Assembly: GCA_023375785.1 (NCBI GenBank)
Contig: SZWC01004687.1
Span: 29,669 to 93,668 of the forward strand
DNA from: Penium margaritaceum
Lineage: Eukaryota > Streptophyta > Zygnematophyceae > Desmidiales > Peniaceae
Direction: 5' to 3'
DNA: 64,000 nucleotides
Every line of letters starts with the position of its first letter. Within the stretch, counting starts at the first letter, position 1. The position numbers and the translations under genes are program-made. Below the pieces are notes generated by a model. That model was not told the DNA's origin. It made no database searches and saw only the letters and a list, made by a program, of their open reading frames with translations. This document shows positions 1 through 14,320 of this stretch, in pieces.

Positions 1-150
1 AAAGGGCATAAAATAAGGGGGTGTACTATTAGATGGTAGTTTTCAAAAGAATGAATGATAACAAAGTTAGTTTAATCATAAAAATTTGACGCAGACAGAA
101 TTTCAAATTTGGCAACTTTGAGCTTGAACAACCTCTCAACTATTGCTCTG
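1..150. other. Unassigned AT-rich sequence left of the satellite
   Basis: This stretch is AT-rich and matches neither the decamer array nor, convincingly, the roughly 190-bp satellite that follows. Weak satellite resemblance begins near 145-155 and is clear by about 165. I see no open frame, RNA gene or repeat in it. It could be a decayed satellite monomer or the edge of another element cut off by the window. Confidence 0.4.
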
Positions 151-972
151 ATTGACCCGTCGTAAGAAGGAAAGTTGACTACACACAGTGAAACTCTTAT
201 TATGATATTCAGTGACACAAGCATACTTTAGTTGGTTATTGTGCATGGTAGCCACACCGTGCCACCGCTTATAGAAGGTCTTTGTACTTGCTAGTCGATA
301 TCGAGTATTCATGAACCACTGTTTCTCCCTCTGCCCATTTTTGACTTATATTATGAGTTGGGAACGTTGACCATACACACTAAACTTCTTTGGTCATGAG
401 CAGTGATGTATGCCTACTTGGGTAGGTCATTGTGCACGGTAGCCATACCGTGCCAATACATACGAAAAACATTTGTGCTTGCTAGAAGATACATAGTGTT
501 TTTAAACCATGCTTTCCCCCTATGACCATTTGTGACTCATGTTATGGGTTGTGAACGTTTACCAACCTTATTGGAATTCTTTGGTCATGGTTAGTGACAT
601 ATGCCTAGTTTGGTTTGTCAATGTACGTGGTTACCACGCCGTGTCACCACGTATTGAATGTCTTTTTGCTTTCTAGTTGATAGCTAGTGTTCCCAACCCA
701 TTGTTACCCCATCTGACTATCAGTGACTCGTCTTGTGAGTTGTCTACACTGACCACATGAAGTGAAATTCTTTGTTCATGGTCAGTGACATATGCATACT
801 TTGGTTGGTCACTGTGCTTTGTAGCCACACAGTGCCACTACATATTGAAGGTATTTGTACTTCCTAGTCAATAACTAGTATTCACAACTCATTATCTTCC
901 ACCCTCACCATCTGTGACTCGTGTTATGAGTTGTCAAGGATTACCACACTTAGTGCCATTATTTGGTCATGG
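151..972 (-). repeat. About 190-bp satellite, left block, reverse orientation
   Basis: Four to five monomers of the satellite that also fills the right end of the window, here on the opposite strand. The anchor core (reverse of GGTGTGGCTACC) recurs near 247, 437, 628 and 818, a period of about 190 bp. Read on the - strand, the monomer at about 838 resembles the right-hand monomer at 62649. The next one, at about 645, starts like the 'C' monomer (GACACGGCGTGG) and continues like the 'E' monomer. These copies look more divergent from each other and from the right block than the right copies are among themselves. The block ends at GGTCATGG and the decamer array begins immediately, with no spacer. 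No coding potential is seen. Confidence 0.85.
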
Positions 973-2710
973 TACTTAAACGCACTTATACGTACTTGCA
1001 CGCACTTACATGCACTTATACATACTTACACACACTTCAATGCACGTACACACAGTTACATGCACTTACAGACACTTATATGCACTTACACGCACTTACA
1101 TGTACTTGCACGTAGTTACACGGAGTTACACGTACTTACACGTACTTACACGCACTTACACATACTTATACGCACTTACACGCACTTATACACACTTACA
1201 CAGACTTACAGACACTTACACGCACTTACACGCACTTACACGTACTTACACGTAGTTATACACACTTGCACATACTTACACGCAGTTATACGCACTTCCA
1301 CACACTTCCACACACTTGTACGCATGAATACGTACTTATACGCACTTTCACACACTTACTCGCACTTATATGTACTTGCACGCACTTACACGCACTTACA
1401 CACACTTATACGCACTCACACACACTTACACTTATGTGCACTTACATGCACTTACACGCACTTATACGCACCTACACACACTTACACGCACTTACACACA
1501 CTTACACGTACTTACACGCACTTACACACACTTACACACACTTACACGCACTTACATGCACTTACAAGTACTTGCACATACTTCCACACACGTACACGCA
1601 CTTATATGCACATATACACACTTACACATAATTACACACACTTACAAGCACTTACAAGAACTTACACGTACTTACACGCACTTAAACATAGTTATATGCA
1701 GTTACACGCAGTTACACATACTTACTTGCACTTACACGTACTTACACGTACTTACATGCACTTGCACACACTTACACACACTTATACGCATTTACACATA
1801 CTTACACGTGTTTACATGCACCTACATGCAATTACACACACTTACATGTACTTATACGCACTTACACACACTTACGCGCACTTACACCTACTTACACCCA
1901 CTTTCACAGTGTTCAAAGCATTTACACGCACTTACACGCACTTATACGCAGTTACACGCACTTGCACGGACTTGTACGTACTTACACATACTTACACGCA
2001 CTTATACGCACTTACACGCATTTATACGCAAGGCACTTACACGCATTTACACACAGTTACACACAGTTATACGTACTTACATGCACGTAAATGCACTAAC
2101 ACGCACTTATGCACTTACACACACTTACACGCACTTACATGCACTTACACGCACTTACATGCAGTTATACGCACTTACACACACTTACACGCACTTACAC
2201 GCACTTACATGCACTTACACGTACTTGCACACACTTACACGCACTTACACGTATGTACACACACTTACATGTACTTGCACACACTTACACGTACTTACAC
2301 TTACTTATACGCACTTACATGCACTTATACGCACTTACACGCAGTTATACGTACTTACACACACTTACACACACGTGCACGCAGTTACACGCACTTACAC
2401 GCAGTTACACGCACTTATACGCAATTAAACACACTTACACGCACTTACATGCACTTACACACACATACACACACTTGAACACATTTACATGCACTTCCAC
2501 GTACTTGCACGTACTAACACGCAGTTACACACACTTACACGTACTTACACGCACTTATATACACTTACATGCAGTTACCCGTACTTGCACATACTTAAAC
2601 GCACTTACACGCAGTTACACACACTTACACGCACGTACACACACTTATACGCACTTATCCACACTTACATGTACTTACACGCAGTTACACACACTTATAC
2701 GCACTTACAC

Positions 2711-2890
2711 GCACTTACATACACTTACATGCACTTACACACACTTACACACACTTACACGCACATACACGCACTTACACACACTTGCACACACTTACAC
2801 GCACTTACATACACTTACATGCACTTACACACACTTACACACACTTACACGCACATACACGCACTTACACACACTTGCACACACTTACAC
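2711..2890 (+). repeat. Perfect 90-bp tandem duplication inside the decamer array
   Basis: Bases 2711-2800 and 2801-2890 read identically, base for base, including the uncommon units GCACATACAC and ACACTTGCAC. Each copy is nine decamers. Perfect identity among otherwise variable units points to a recent duplication by unequal exchange or replication slippage. Confidence 0.85.
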
Positions 2891-3689
2891 GCACTTACAC
2901 ACACTTACGCATACTTACACGCACCTACCCACACTTACACCAACTTATGTACACTTCCACGGACTTACACACACCTACACGCACTTACACGTACTTACAC
3001 ATACTTACACACACTTACATGCACTTACATGTACTTACACGCACTTAAACGTACTTAAAGACAATTACACACACTTACATGCACGTACACGCAGTTACAT
3101 GTACTTACACGTACTTACACACACTTACATGCACTTACACACACTTACACGCACTTACAGGCACTTACACGCACTTACATGCACTTACGCACACTCATAC
3201 ATTCTTACACGCACTTACATGCACTTACACGTACTTACATGCACTTATACGCACTTCCACGCACTTACACATACTTACACATACTTACATACACATACAC
3301 ACACTAACACACACTTACACGTACTTATACGCACTTGTACACGCTTACAAACACTTACACACCCTTACACACACTTACATGCACTTACACGCACTTACAC
3401 GCCGTTAACTGCACTTACACGCACTTACACATACTTACACAAACTTATACGCACTTACACGTACTTATATGTACATACACGCACTTACACACACTTATAT
3501 ACAGTTACACGTACTTACACGCAGTTACACATACTTACACGTAGTTACACACACTTATACGCACTTACACACACTCGTACGCACGTACATGCACTTCCAT
3601 GCACTTACACGTAGTTACACACACTTGCATGCACTTACACGCACTTATACACACTTACACGCACTTATATGCACTTACACGCACTTACA

Positions 3690-5730
3690 TGCACTTACAC
3701 ATACTTACACAAACTTACACGCACTTACACACACTTACACGTACTTACACGCACTTATGCACACTTACACCTAGTTACATGCACTTACATGCACTTATAC
3801 ACACTTACACGTACTTACACGCACGTATACGCAGTTACACGCAGTTACACATACTTACACACACTTATACGCATTTACACGTACTTATACACACTTACAC
3901 GCACTTACACGTACTTACACGTACTTACATGCACTTACACACATTTACACATACTTACACGCACCTACACATACTTACACATACTTACACGTACTTACAC
4001 ACACGTAGACGCACTTACACACACTTACACGTACTTACAGGCACTTACACGTACTTACCCACACGTACACGCACTTACACACACTTACACGTACTTACCC
4101 ACACTTACACGTACTTACACGTACTTACACGCACTTACACGCACTTACACGCAGTTAATTGCACTTACACCTACTTACACATTCTTACACGAACTTACAC
4201 GTACTTACAGGCACTTATACGCATTTTCACACACTTACACGTAGTACTCGCACTTACACACAGCTACACACAGTTACACGTACTTATATGCACTTACACC
4301 CATTTACAAGCACTTACACGCAGGTACACGCACTTATAACACTTTTACGCAGTTACATGCACTTACACGCACTTACACGCACTTCCACGCAGTTACAAGC
4401 ACTTGCATGCACTTACACGCACGTACACACACTTACACGCACTTACACGTACTTACACGCACTTACACGCACTTACATGTATTTACACGAACTTCACGTA
4501 CATACACACACTTACACGCACTTACACATACGTACACACACTTACACGTAGTTACATGCACTTACACGTACTTATACACACTAACACGCACTTACACGTA
4601 CTTATACGCAGTTAAACGCAGTTAGACACACTTACACGCACTTACACGCACTTACACGTACTTATGCACACTCCACACACTTACATGCACTTACACGTAC
4701 TTACACACACTTACACACACTTACACGCACTTACACGCACTTACAAACACTTATGTATTCTCACACACGCTTACACACAATTACACATAGTTACACGTAC
4801 TTACACGCACTTACACGCACTTACACGCACTTACACTCACTTACACCCACTTACACGCACTTACACACACTTACACACTCTTACACGTACTTACACACAC
4901 TTACACATACTTACACGTACTTACATGCACTTACACGCACTTACACACACTAACACGTACTTATCCGTGATTACATGTACTTACATGCACTTACACGCAC
5001 TTACACGCACGTAGACGCACTTACACGTACTTACACATACTTACACGTACTTACACGCACTTATACGCACGTACACGCACTTACGCACACTTACACATAC
5101 TTACACGCACTTACACGCACTTATACGCACTTACACGCACTTACACGCACGTATACGCAGTTACACGCAGTTACAAATACGTACACGCACTTACACACAT
5201 TTACACGTACTTATATACACTTACACGCACTTACACGTACTTACACGTACTTACACGCACTTACACACATTTACACATACCTATACATACTTACACATAC
5301 TTACACGTACTTACACACATGTAGACGCACCTATACACACTTACACGCACTTACAGGCACTTACACGCACTTATCCACACGTACACGCACTTACACACAC
5401 TTATACGTACTTACCCACACTTACACGTACTTACACGTACTTACACGCACTTACACGCACTTACACGCAGTTAATTGCACTTACACCTACTTACACATTC
5501 TTACACAAAATTACACCTACTTACAGGCACTTACACGCATTTTCACACACATACACGTAGTTACATGCACTTACACACAGTTACACGCAGTTACACGTAC
5601 TTACACGCACTTACACCCATTTACAAGCACTTACACGCAGGTACACGCACTTACAACACTTTTACGCAGTTACATGCACTTACACGCACTTACACGCACT
5701 TACACGCTGTTACAAGCACTTGCACGCACT
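3690..5730 (+). repeat. 1.32-kb higher-order duplication in the left arm
   Basis: Two copies of a variant-rich stretch lie 1,317 bp apart. The box GCAGTTAATTGC occurs at 4151 and 5468. The irregular unit run around ACACTTTTACGCAG occurs at about 4331 and 5648. The pairs of ACTTACCCACAC units and the GTAGACGC unit also recur in the same order. The first copy spans about 3.69-4.51 kb and the second about 5.0-5.85 kb. This is a segmental duplication of around 130 decamers. The same marker series occurs inverted at 54.59-55.43 kb. Confidence 0.8.
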
Positions 5731-6540
5731 TACACGCACGTACACTTGCTTACACGCACTTACACGTACTTACACGCACTTACACGCACTTACACACACT
5801 TATACACACTTACACGTAGTTACACGTACTTACACGCACTTATACACACTAACACGCACTTACACATACTTATACGTAGTTCCACGCAGTTAGACATACT
5901 TACACACACTTACACGTACTTACACATACGTATACGCACTTACACGCACTTACATGCACTTATACATACTTACACACACTTACACACACTTACACCCATT
6001 TACACGCACTTACAAACACTTATACACTCTTACACGCACTTACACACACTTACACATACTTACACATACTTACACGCACTTACACGCACTTACACGCACT
6101 TACACTCACTTCCACACACTTACACGCACTTACACACACTTACACACTCTTACACGCACTTACACACACTTACACATACTTACACGTACTTACATGCACT
6201 TAGACACACTTACACACACTTACACGCACTTATCCGCGATTACATGTACATACATGCACTTACACGCACTTACACGCACGTAGACGCACTTACACGCACT
6301 TACACGTACTTACACATACTTACACGCACGTATACGCACGTACACGCACTTACGCACACTTACACATACTTACACGCACTTACACGCACTTATACGCACT
6401 TACACGCACTTACACGTACTTACACGCACTTACACGCACTTACATCCACTTACACACATTTACCCGTACTTACCCACACGTACATGCACTTACACGCACT
6501 TATCTGCACTTACACGCACTTACACGCAGAAACACGCACT

Positions 6541-6910
6541 TACAGATACTTACACGCACTTACACGCACTTACACACACTTACACACACTTACACATACT
6601 TACACGTACTTACACGCACTTACACGTACTTGCACGTACTTACGCGCACTTACACACACTTACACACACTTACACGCACTTACATGCACTTACACGTACT
6701 TACATGCACTTACACACACAAACACGCACTTACAGATACTTACACGCACTTACACGCACTTACACACACTTACACACACTTACACGTACTTACACGCACT
6801 TACATGCACTTACACGTACTTGCACGTACTTACGCGCACTTACACACACTTACACACACTTACACGCACTTACATGCACTTACACGTACCTACATGCACT
6901 TACACGCACT
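6541..6910 (+). repeat. 190-bp tandem duplication inside the decamer array
   Basis: Segments starting at 6541 and 6731 share the same order of variant units: TACAGATACT first, later TGCACGTACT followed by TACGCGCACT. The repeat length is 19 decamers. The copies differ by only a few substitutions, and the boundary holds the unusual AAACACGCAC. This is a recent local duplication. Confidence 0.75.
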
Positions 6911-9900
6911 GACACATACTTACACGTACTTACACGTACTTACACGCAATTACACGCAGTTACACGTACTTACACACACTTCCACATACTTAGACGCACA
7001 TACACACACTTACACGTACATATACGTACTTATCCTTACTTACACCTACTTACACGCACTTACGCGTACTTCTACGCACTTACATGTACTTAGACGCACT
7101 TACACGGACTTATACATAATTACACACACTTATACACACTTAAACGTACTTACACGCACTCACACGCACTCACACGCACTCACACAAACTTACATGCACT
7201 TACACACACTTACCCAGACTTACACACACGAATACACACTTCGACGCACATACACGTACTTACAAGCACTTACATGCACTTATACGCACTTACACGCACT
7301 TACACGCACTTACACGCACTTACACGCACTTACACGCACTTAATCGCACGTACACGTACTTACACGTACTTACACCAACTTATACGCACTTACACCTACT
7401 TACACACACTTACACGCACTTACACGCACTTACATGCACTTACCTGCACTTATACCTACTTACACGTACTTACACGCACTTAAACATACCTACACGCACT
7501 TACACGTACTTACACACACTTACACACACTTAGGCATACGTACCCGCCTATACATACTCTTACACGCACTTACGCGTATTTACACGCACGTATACACACT
7601 TACACGCACGTACATGCACTAACATGCACTTACACGCACTTACATACACGAACACACACATACACGCACTTATACATACTTACACACACTTACACACACA
7701 CACATACTTAAACACACTTATGTGCACTTACACGCATTTACATGCATTTACGCGTACTTACGCACACTTACACGCACTTACACGCACTTACACGTACTTA
7801 CACGTACTTACATGCACTTACAGACACTTACACGTATGTACATGCACGTACACGCTCTTACACGTACTTACATGTACTTACTCACACTTACACGCACTTA
7901 CACGTACTTACACGCACTTACATGCACTTACACACACTTATACACACTTGCACGTACTTACATGCACGTACACGCACTTACACGTACTTACACACACTTG
8001 AATACACTTAAACGTACTTACACGGACGTACATGCACGTACACGCACTTATACGCACTTACACGTACTTACATGCACTTATACGCACTTACACATACTCT
8101 CACGCACTTATACGCACTTACACGCACTTACACGCACTTACATATACTTACACGTACTTACACGTACTTACATGTAGTTACACACAGTTACACTCCCTTA
8201 CACGCAATTACACACAATCACACACAGTTACATGTACTGAAACACACTTACACGTATTGAACGTACTTACACGCACTTGCACACACGTACTCGCACTTAC
8301 ACGCACTTACACACACTTACACGTACTCACATACACTTACACGCACTTATACGTACTTACAACCACTTACATGCACTTACACATGCTTACACGCACTTAC
8401 ACACACTTACACGTACTTATACTTACTTACACACACTTATATACACTTACACGCACTTACACGTACTTACACACACTTACACGTACTTACACACACTTAC
8501 ATGCACTTACACGCACTTACACGCACTTACATGCACTTACACGTACTTATACGCACTTACACGGACTTACACACACTTACACGTACGTATCCGCACTTAC
8601 GCACACTTATACACACTTACACACAGTTACATGTAGTTACATGCAGTTACACGCACTTACACGCAATTACACATACTTACACACGCTCGCATGTACTTAC
8701 ACGCACTTACACGTACTTACACACACTTACACGCACGTATATGCACTTACACATACTTATACGCACTTACAAGCACTTACACACAGTTGTGAGCACTTAC
8801 ATGCATTGACATGTACTTACACGCACTTACACCTACATGCACGCACTTACACGCACTTACATGCACTTACACGCACCTACATGCACTTACACGCACTTAA
8901 ATGCACTTACACGCACTTACACGTACTTACACGTACTTACATGCACTTATACACACTTACACATACTTAAACGCACTTATACGTACTTGCACGCACTTAC
9001 ATGCACTTATACATACTTATACACACTTCACGTACACACAGTTACGTGCACTTACAGACACTTACACGTCCTTACACACAGGTACGCGCAGTTACACGCA
9101 CTTACACGCAGTTACACGTACTTATACAAAAATACACGTACTAAGAAGTACTTAGACGTACTTACACGCACTTAGACGCACTTACACACACTTACACGCA
9201 CTTACTCGTTCTTACACACACTTACACACACTTACACGCACTTACACGCACTTACACGTACTTATACGTACTTACACGTACTTACACACACTTACACATA
9301 CTTATACGCACTTACCCACACTTATATGCACTTACACGCAGTTGCACACACTTACATGCACTTACACGCACTTACACATACTTACACGCACTTACATGTA
9401 CTTACACGTACTTACATGCACATAGACACACTTACACGCACCTACACGTATTTACATGCTCTTATACACACTTACACGAACTTACACGCACTTACACGCA
9501 CTTATACGTACTTGCATACACTTACACGCACTTACACATACGTACAAGCACTTACACGCACTTACACGCACTTACACGTACTTACACGCACTTACACGCA
9601 CATACACATACTTACACGCAGTTACACACAATTACTCACACTTACACATACGTACACGCACTTGCACACACTTATACGCACTTACACGTACTTACACATA
9701 CTTACACATACTTATACGCACTTACACGCACTTAAACGCACTTACACGTACTTACACGTACTTACACGTACTTACCCGTACCTACCCGCACTTACACGCA
9801 CTTACACGCACTTATACGCACTTACACCCACTTACACACACTTACACACACTTACACACACTTACACGTACTTATACGCACTTACACACACTTACGCGTA

Positions 9901-12900
9901 CTTACACGGACTTACACGCATCTACACGCACTTACACATACTTACACACACTTATACACACTTGCACGCACTTACATGCACTTGCACATATTTACGTGCA
10001 CTTACATCACTTACACGCACTTACACACACTTACACATACTTACACACACTTACACGCACTTACATGTACTCACACATACTTAAACGCACTTACACGCAC
10101 TTACACGCATTTACACATACTTATACGTACTTACACGTAATTACACGCACTTACAAGCACTTGTAAGAACTTACACACACCTACACACCCTTACACATGC
10201 TTACGCGTACTTTCACATACTTACACGCACTTACAAATACTTATACCCACTTACACGCACTTATACATACTTACACGTACCTATACACACTTACACGCAC
10301 TTGCACACACTTATACGTAATTACACATACTTATATGCAGTTACACGTAATTACACTCACTTACACGCAGTTAACTACACATCACGCACTTACACGCACT
10401 TACACGAACTGAGACGCACTTACACGCACATTCGCGTACTTCCACGTACTTACAAAGACTTACACGCAATTACATGCACTTACACGTACTTACATGCACT
10501 TACACGCACTTACACGTACTTTCACGCACTTACACACACTTACACGCACTTACATACAATTACACGCACTAACACACAATTACATGCACTTATACGCACT
10601 TATACGTACTTGCACACACTTACACGCACTTACACATACTTATCGTTTTTACACGCACTTACACGTACTTACATGCAGTTCATTGCACTTACACGCACTT
10701 ACACGCACTTACACGAACTTACACGCACTTATACGTACTTACACGTGCTTACACGCACTTACAAGAACTTACACGCTTACACGCACTTACACGTACTTAC
10801 ACACACTTACACGTACTTACACACACTTACATGCACTTACACACACTTATACGTACTTGAACACACTTACACATACTTACACACACTTACACATACTTAC
10901 ACACACTTACATGCACTTACACGTACTTACATGCACTAACAGCCACTTACACACACTTACATGTACTTACACGCACTTACACGCACGTACACGCAGTTAT
11001 CCGCACTTACACATACCTACATGCAGTTATACGTACTTACACGTACTTACACGCACTTGGACACACATACACGCAGTTACACATACTTACACGTACTTAC
11101 ACGCACTTACACCTACTTACAGGTACTTACATGCACTTACACGCACTAACATGCACTTACACACACATACACGTACTTGTACGCACTTACACGCACTTAC
11201 ACGTGCTTACACGTACTTGCATGCACTTACACATACTTATACAAGCTTACACGCACTTACACGTACTTACACGTACTTACATATACTTACACGCACATAC
11301 ACGCACTTACACGTACTTACAAAGACTTACACATACCTACACACACTTACACGTACTTACACACACTTACACATACTTACACGCACTTATACGCACTTAT
11401 ACGCACTTACACGTACTTACACACACTTACACGTCCTTACACGCACTTATACAAACTTACAAGCACTTACACGTACTTATATGCACTCACACGTACGTAC
11501 AAGCACTTACAGGCTTTAACACGCACTAACACGCACTTACACGCACTTATACGCACTTACACACAATTACACCTACTTATAAGCACTTACAAGAACTTAC
11601 ACATACTTGCACGCACTTACAAGCACTTATGTGCACTTACACGCACTTACACGTACTTGGACACACTTACACACACTTATACGCACTTACACACACTTAC
11701 ACGCACTTACACGCACTTACACGCACTTGTACACACTTACACGTACTTATACGTACTTACACGTACTTACACGCACTTACACGTACTTACACACAGTTAA
11801 TTGCACTTATACGTACTTACACACACTCACACAAACATACACGCACTTACACGCACTTACACATTCTTACACGTACTTACAAAGATTTACACGCAATTAT
11901 ATGCACTTACACGCACTTATACACACTTACACGCACTTACACGCACTTACACGTACTTACACGCACTTACACGCACTTACATGCACTTACACACACTTAT
12001 ATATCCTTACACGCACTTACACAAAATTACACACACTTACACGCACTTACACACACTTGCGCGTACTTACACGCACTTGACCATACTTACCCGCACTTAC
12101 ACGCACTTACACGCAGCTACAGACACTTATATGCACTTACACGCACTTACACATACTTACACACAATTACATGCACTTAGACACACTTACATGCAATTAC
12201 ACACACTCACACGCACTTACACGCACTTACACGCACTTACACACACTTACACACACTCACATGCACTTACACGCACTTACACACACTTACGCGCATGTAC
12301 ATGCACTTACATAGACTTACACGCACTTACACGCACTTACACACACTTAGACATACGTACACGCAGTTACACACACTCCCACATGCTTAGACGTACTTAC
12401 ATGCACTTACACGCATTTACACGCACTTACACGTACTTACACGTACTTACATGCACTTACACACAATTACACATACTTACACGCACTTACACGTACTTAC
12501 ACGCACGTACACACACTTACATGCACTTATACGTACTAACACATACTTACACGCACTTACACGTACTTACATGCACTTACATGAACTTACACGCATTTAT
12601 ACACACTTACACACACTTCTACGCACTTACACACAATTACACGTACTTACACGGACTTACACGCACCTACACGCACTTACACGTACTTACACACACTTAC
12701 ATGCACTTACACACACTTACACGCACTTATAGGTTCTTAAAAGCACTTACACGTACTTATACATACTTACACGTACTTACACGCAATTACATGCACTTAC
12801 ACGCTCTTACATATATGTACACGTACTTACACGCACTTACACGCACTTATACGTACTTATACACACTTACACATAACTACACGCACTTACACGCACTAAC

Positions 12901-14280
12901 ACATACTTACACGCACTTACACGAACTTACACACACTTACATGCACTTCTACATACTTACACGCACTTACATGCACTTATACGCACTTACAGAAACGTAC
13001 ACGTACTTACACTTACTTACACATACTTACACGCACTTACAAAGACTTGTACGTAATTACACACACTTACATACACTTATACGCACTTACACATACTTAC
13101 ACGCATATACACTAACTTACACGCACTTACACACACTTACACGCACTTACACACACTTACACGTAGTTCCACGTACTTACAAGCACTTACACGTACTTAT
13201 ACACACTTACACGCACTTACACGCACTTATGTGCTGTTACATGCACTTACACGCACTTACAGGCTCTTGCACACACTTACACGCACGTACACGTACTTAC
13301 ACGCACTTGCACGTACTTACACGTACTTACACATACTTACATGTCCTTACACGCACTTACACGCAACTACACGTACTTACACACACGTACATGCACTTAC
13401 ACGCACTTACACGCACTTATCCACACTTACACGCACTTACACACGGTTACATACACTTACATGCAATTAGATGCACTTACACGCACTTACACATACTTAC
13501 ATGCATTTACACACACCTACACGCATCTATACGCACTTACATGCACTTACACACACTTACACGCACTTACATGAACTTACACACACTTACATATACTTAC
13601 ACACACTTACACGTGCTTACACGCACTTACATGTACTTACACGCAGTTACATGTACTTACAAGTGCCTACATACACTTACACGCACTTATATGCACTTAC
13701 ACGCACTTACACACACTTACATAAACTTACACGTACTTACACACACTTACACTTACTTACACGCACTTTCACACACTTACACGTACTTACACACACTTAC
13801 ATGCACTTACACACACTTACACGTACTTACACGCAGTTATACGCACTTACACGTACGTACACGCACTTACATGCACTTACACGCACTTACACGCACTAAC
13901 ACGCACTTACACGCACTTACACATACTTACACACACTTACACACACTTACACGCACTTACACGTACTTACATGCACTTGCACACACTTACACACTCTTAT
14001 ACGCAATTATATACACTTACGCGCACTTACACAGACTTACACGGACCTACACGTACTTACACGTACTTATACAGAGGTACATGCACTTATACGCACTTAC
14101 ACGCACTTATACACAGTTGCAGACACTTACACGCACTTATACGTACTTATACATACTTACACGCACTTACACGTACTTACATGGACTTACACGCACTTAC
14201 ACGCACTTACACACACTTATACACACTTACACGCACTTACACGCACTTACACGCACTTACCTGTACTTACACGTACTTAC

Positions 14281-14320
14281 ATGCAGTTACACGCATAAAC
14301 GTGCAAATGCATGTAATTGC
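14281..14320. other. Orientation switch point of the decamer array
   Basis: The array changes here from ACTTACACGC units to GTGTAAGTGC units with almost no intervening sequence. GCAGTTACACGCAT (14283-14296) and ATGCATGTAATTGC (14307-14320) form an imperfect inverted pair, matching at 12 of 14 positions, around the 10-base spacer AAACGTGCAA. Beyond this short pair the two arms are not mirror images: the order of variant units on one side does not match the reverse complement of the other. That argues for an inversion breakpoint inside an array rather than a newly made palindrome or a fold-back sequencing artefact. The mechanism is inferred. Confidence 0.85.

Larger units (their letters stand above)
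973..14301 (+). repeat. 10-bp satellite array, left arm (ACTTACACGC orientation)
   Basis: About 1,330 tandem copies of a decamer, consensus ACTTACACGC on the + strand. The commonest variants are single transitions: ACTTACACGT, ACTTACACAC, ACTTACATGC and ACTTATACGC, plus AGTTACACGC. Phase is kept over long distances, with only occasional slips of a few bases. The unit has no stop codon on this strand in any frame and its 30-bp frame cycle encodes ten residues, so frames of up to 841 codons arise by chance and are not genes. The reverse strand carries TAA in every unit. Rare marker boxes (GCAGTTAATTGC near 4151, 5468 and 11785) are the inverted form of boxes in the right arm, so both arms belong to one family. 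Confidence 0.97.

Noticed and set aside
14281-14320. Fold-back (palindromic) sequencing artefact at the orientation switch
   Set aside because: The unit order on the two sides is not mirror-identical beyond 14 bp, as a fold-back read would require. Spanning reads would still be the final test.
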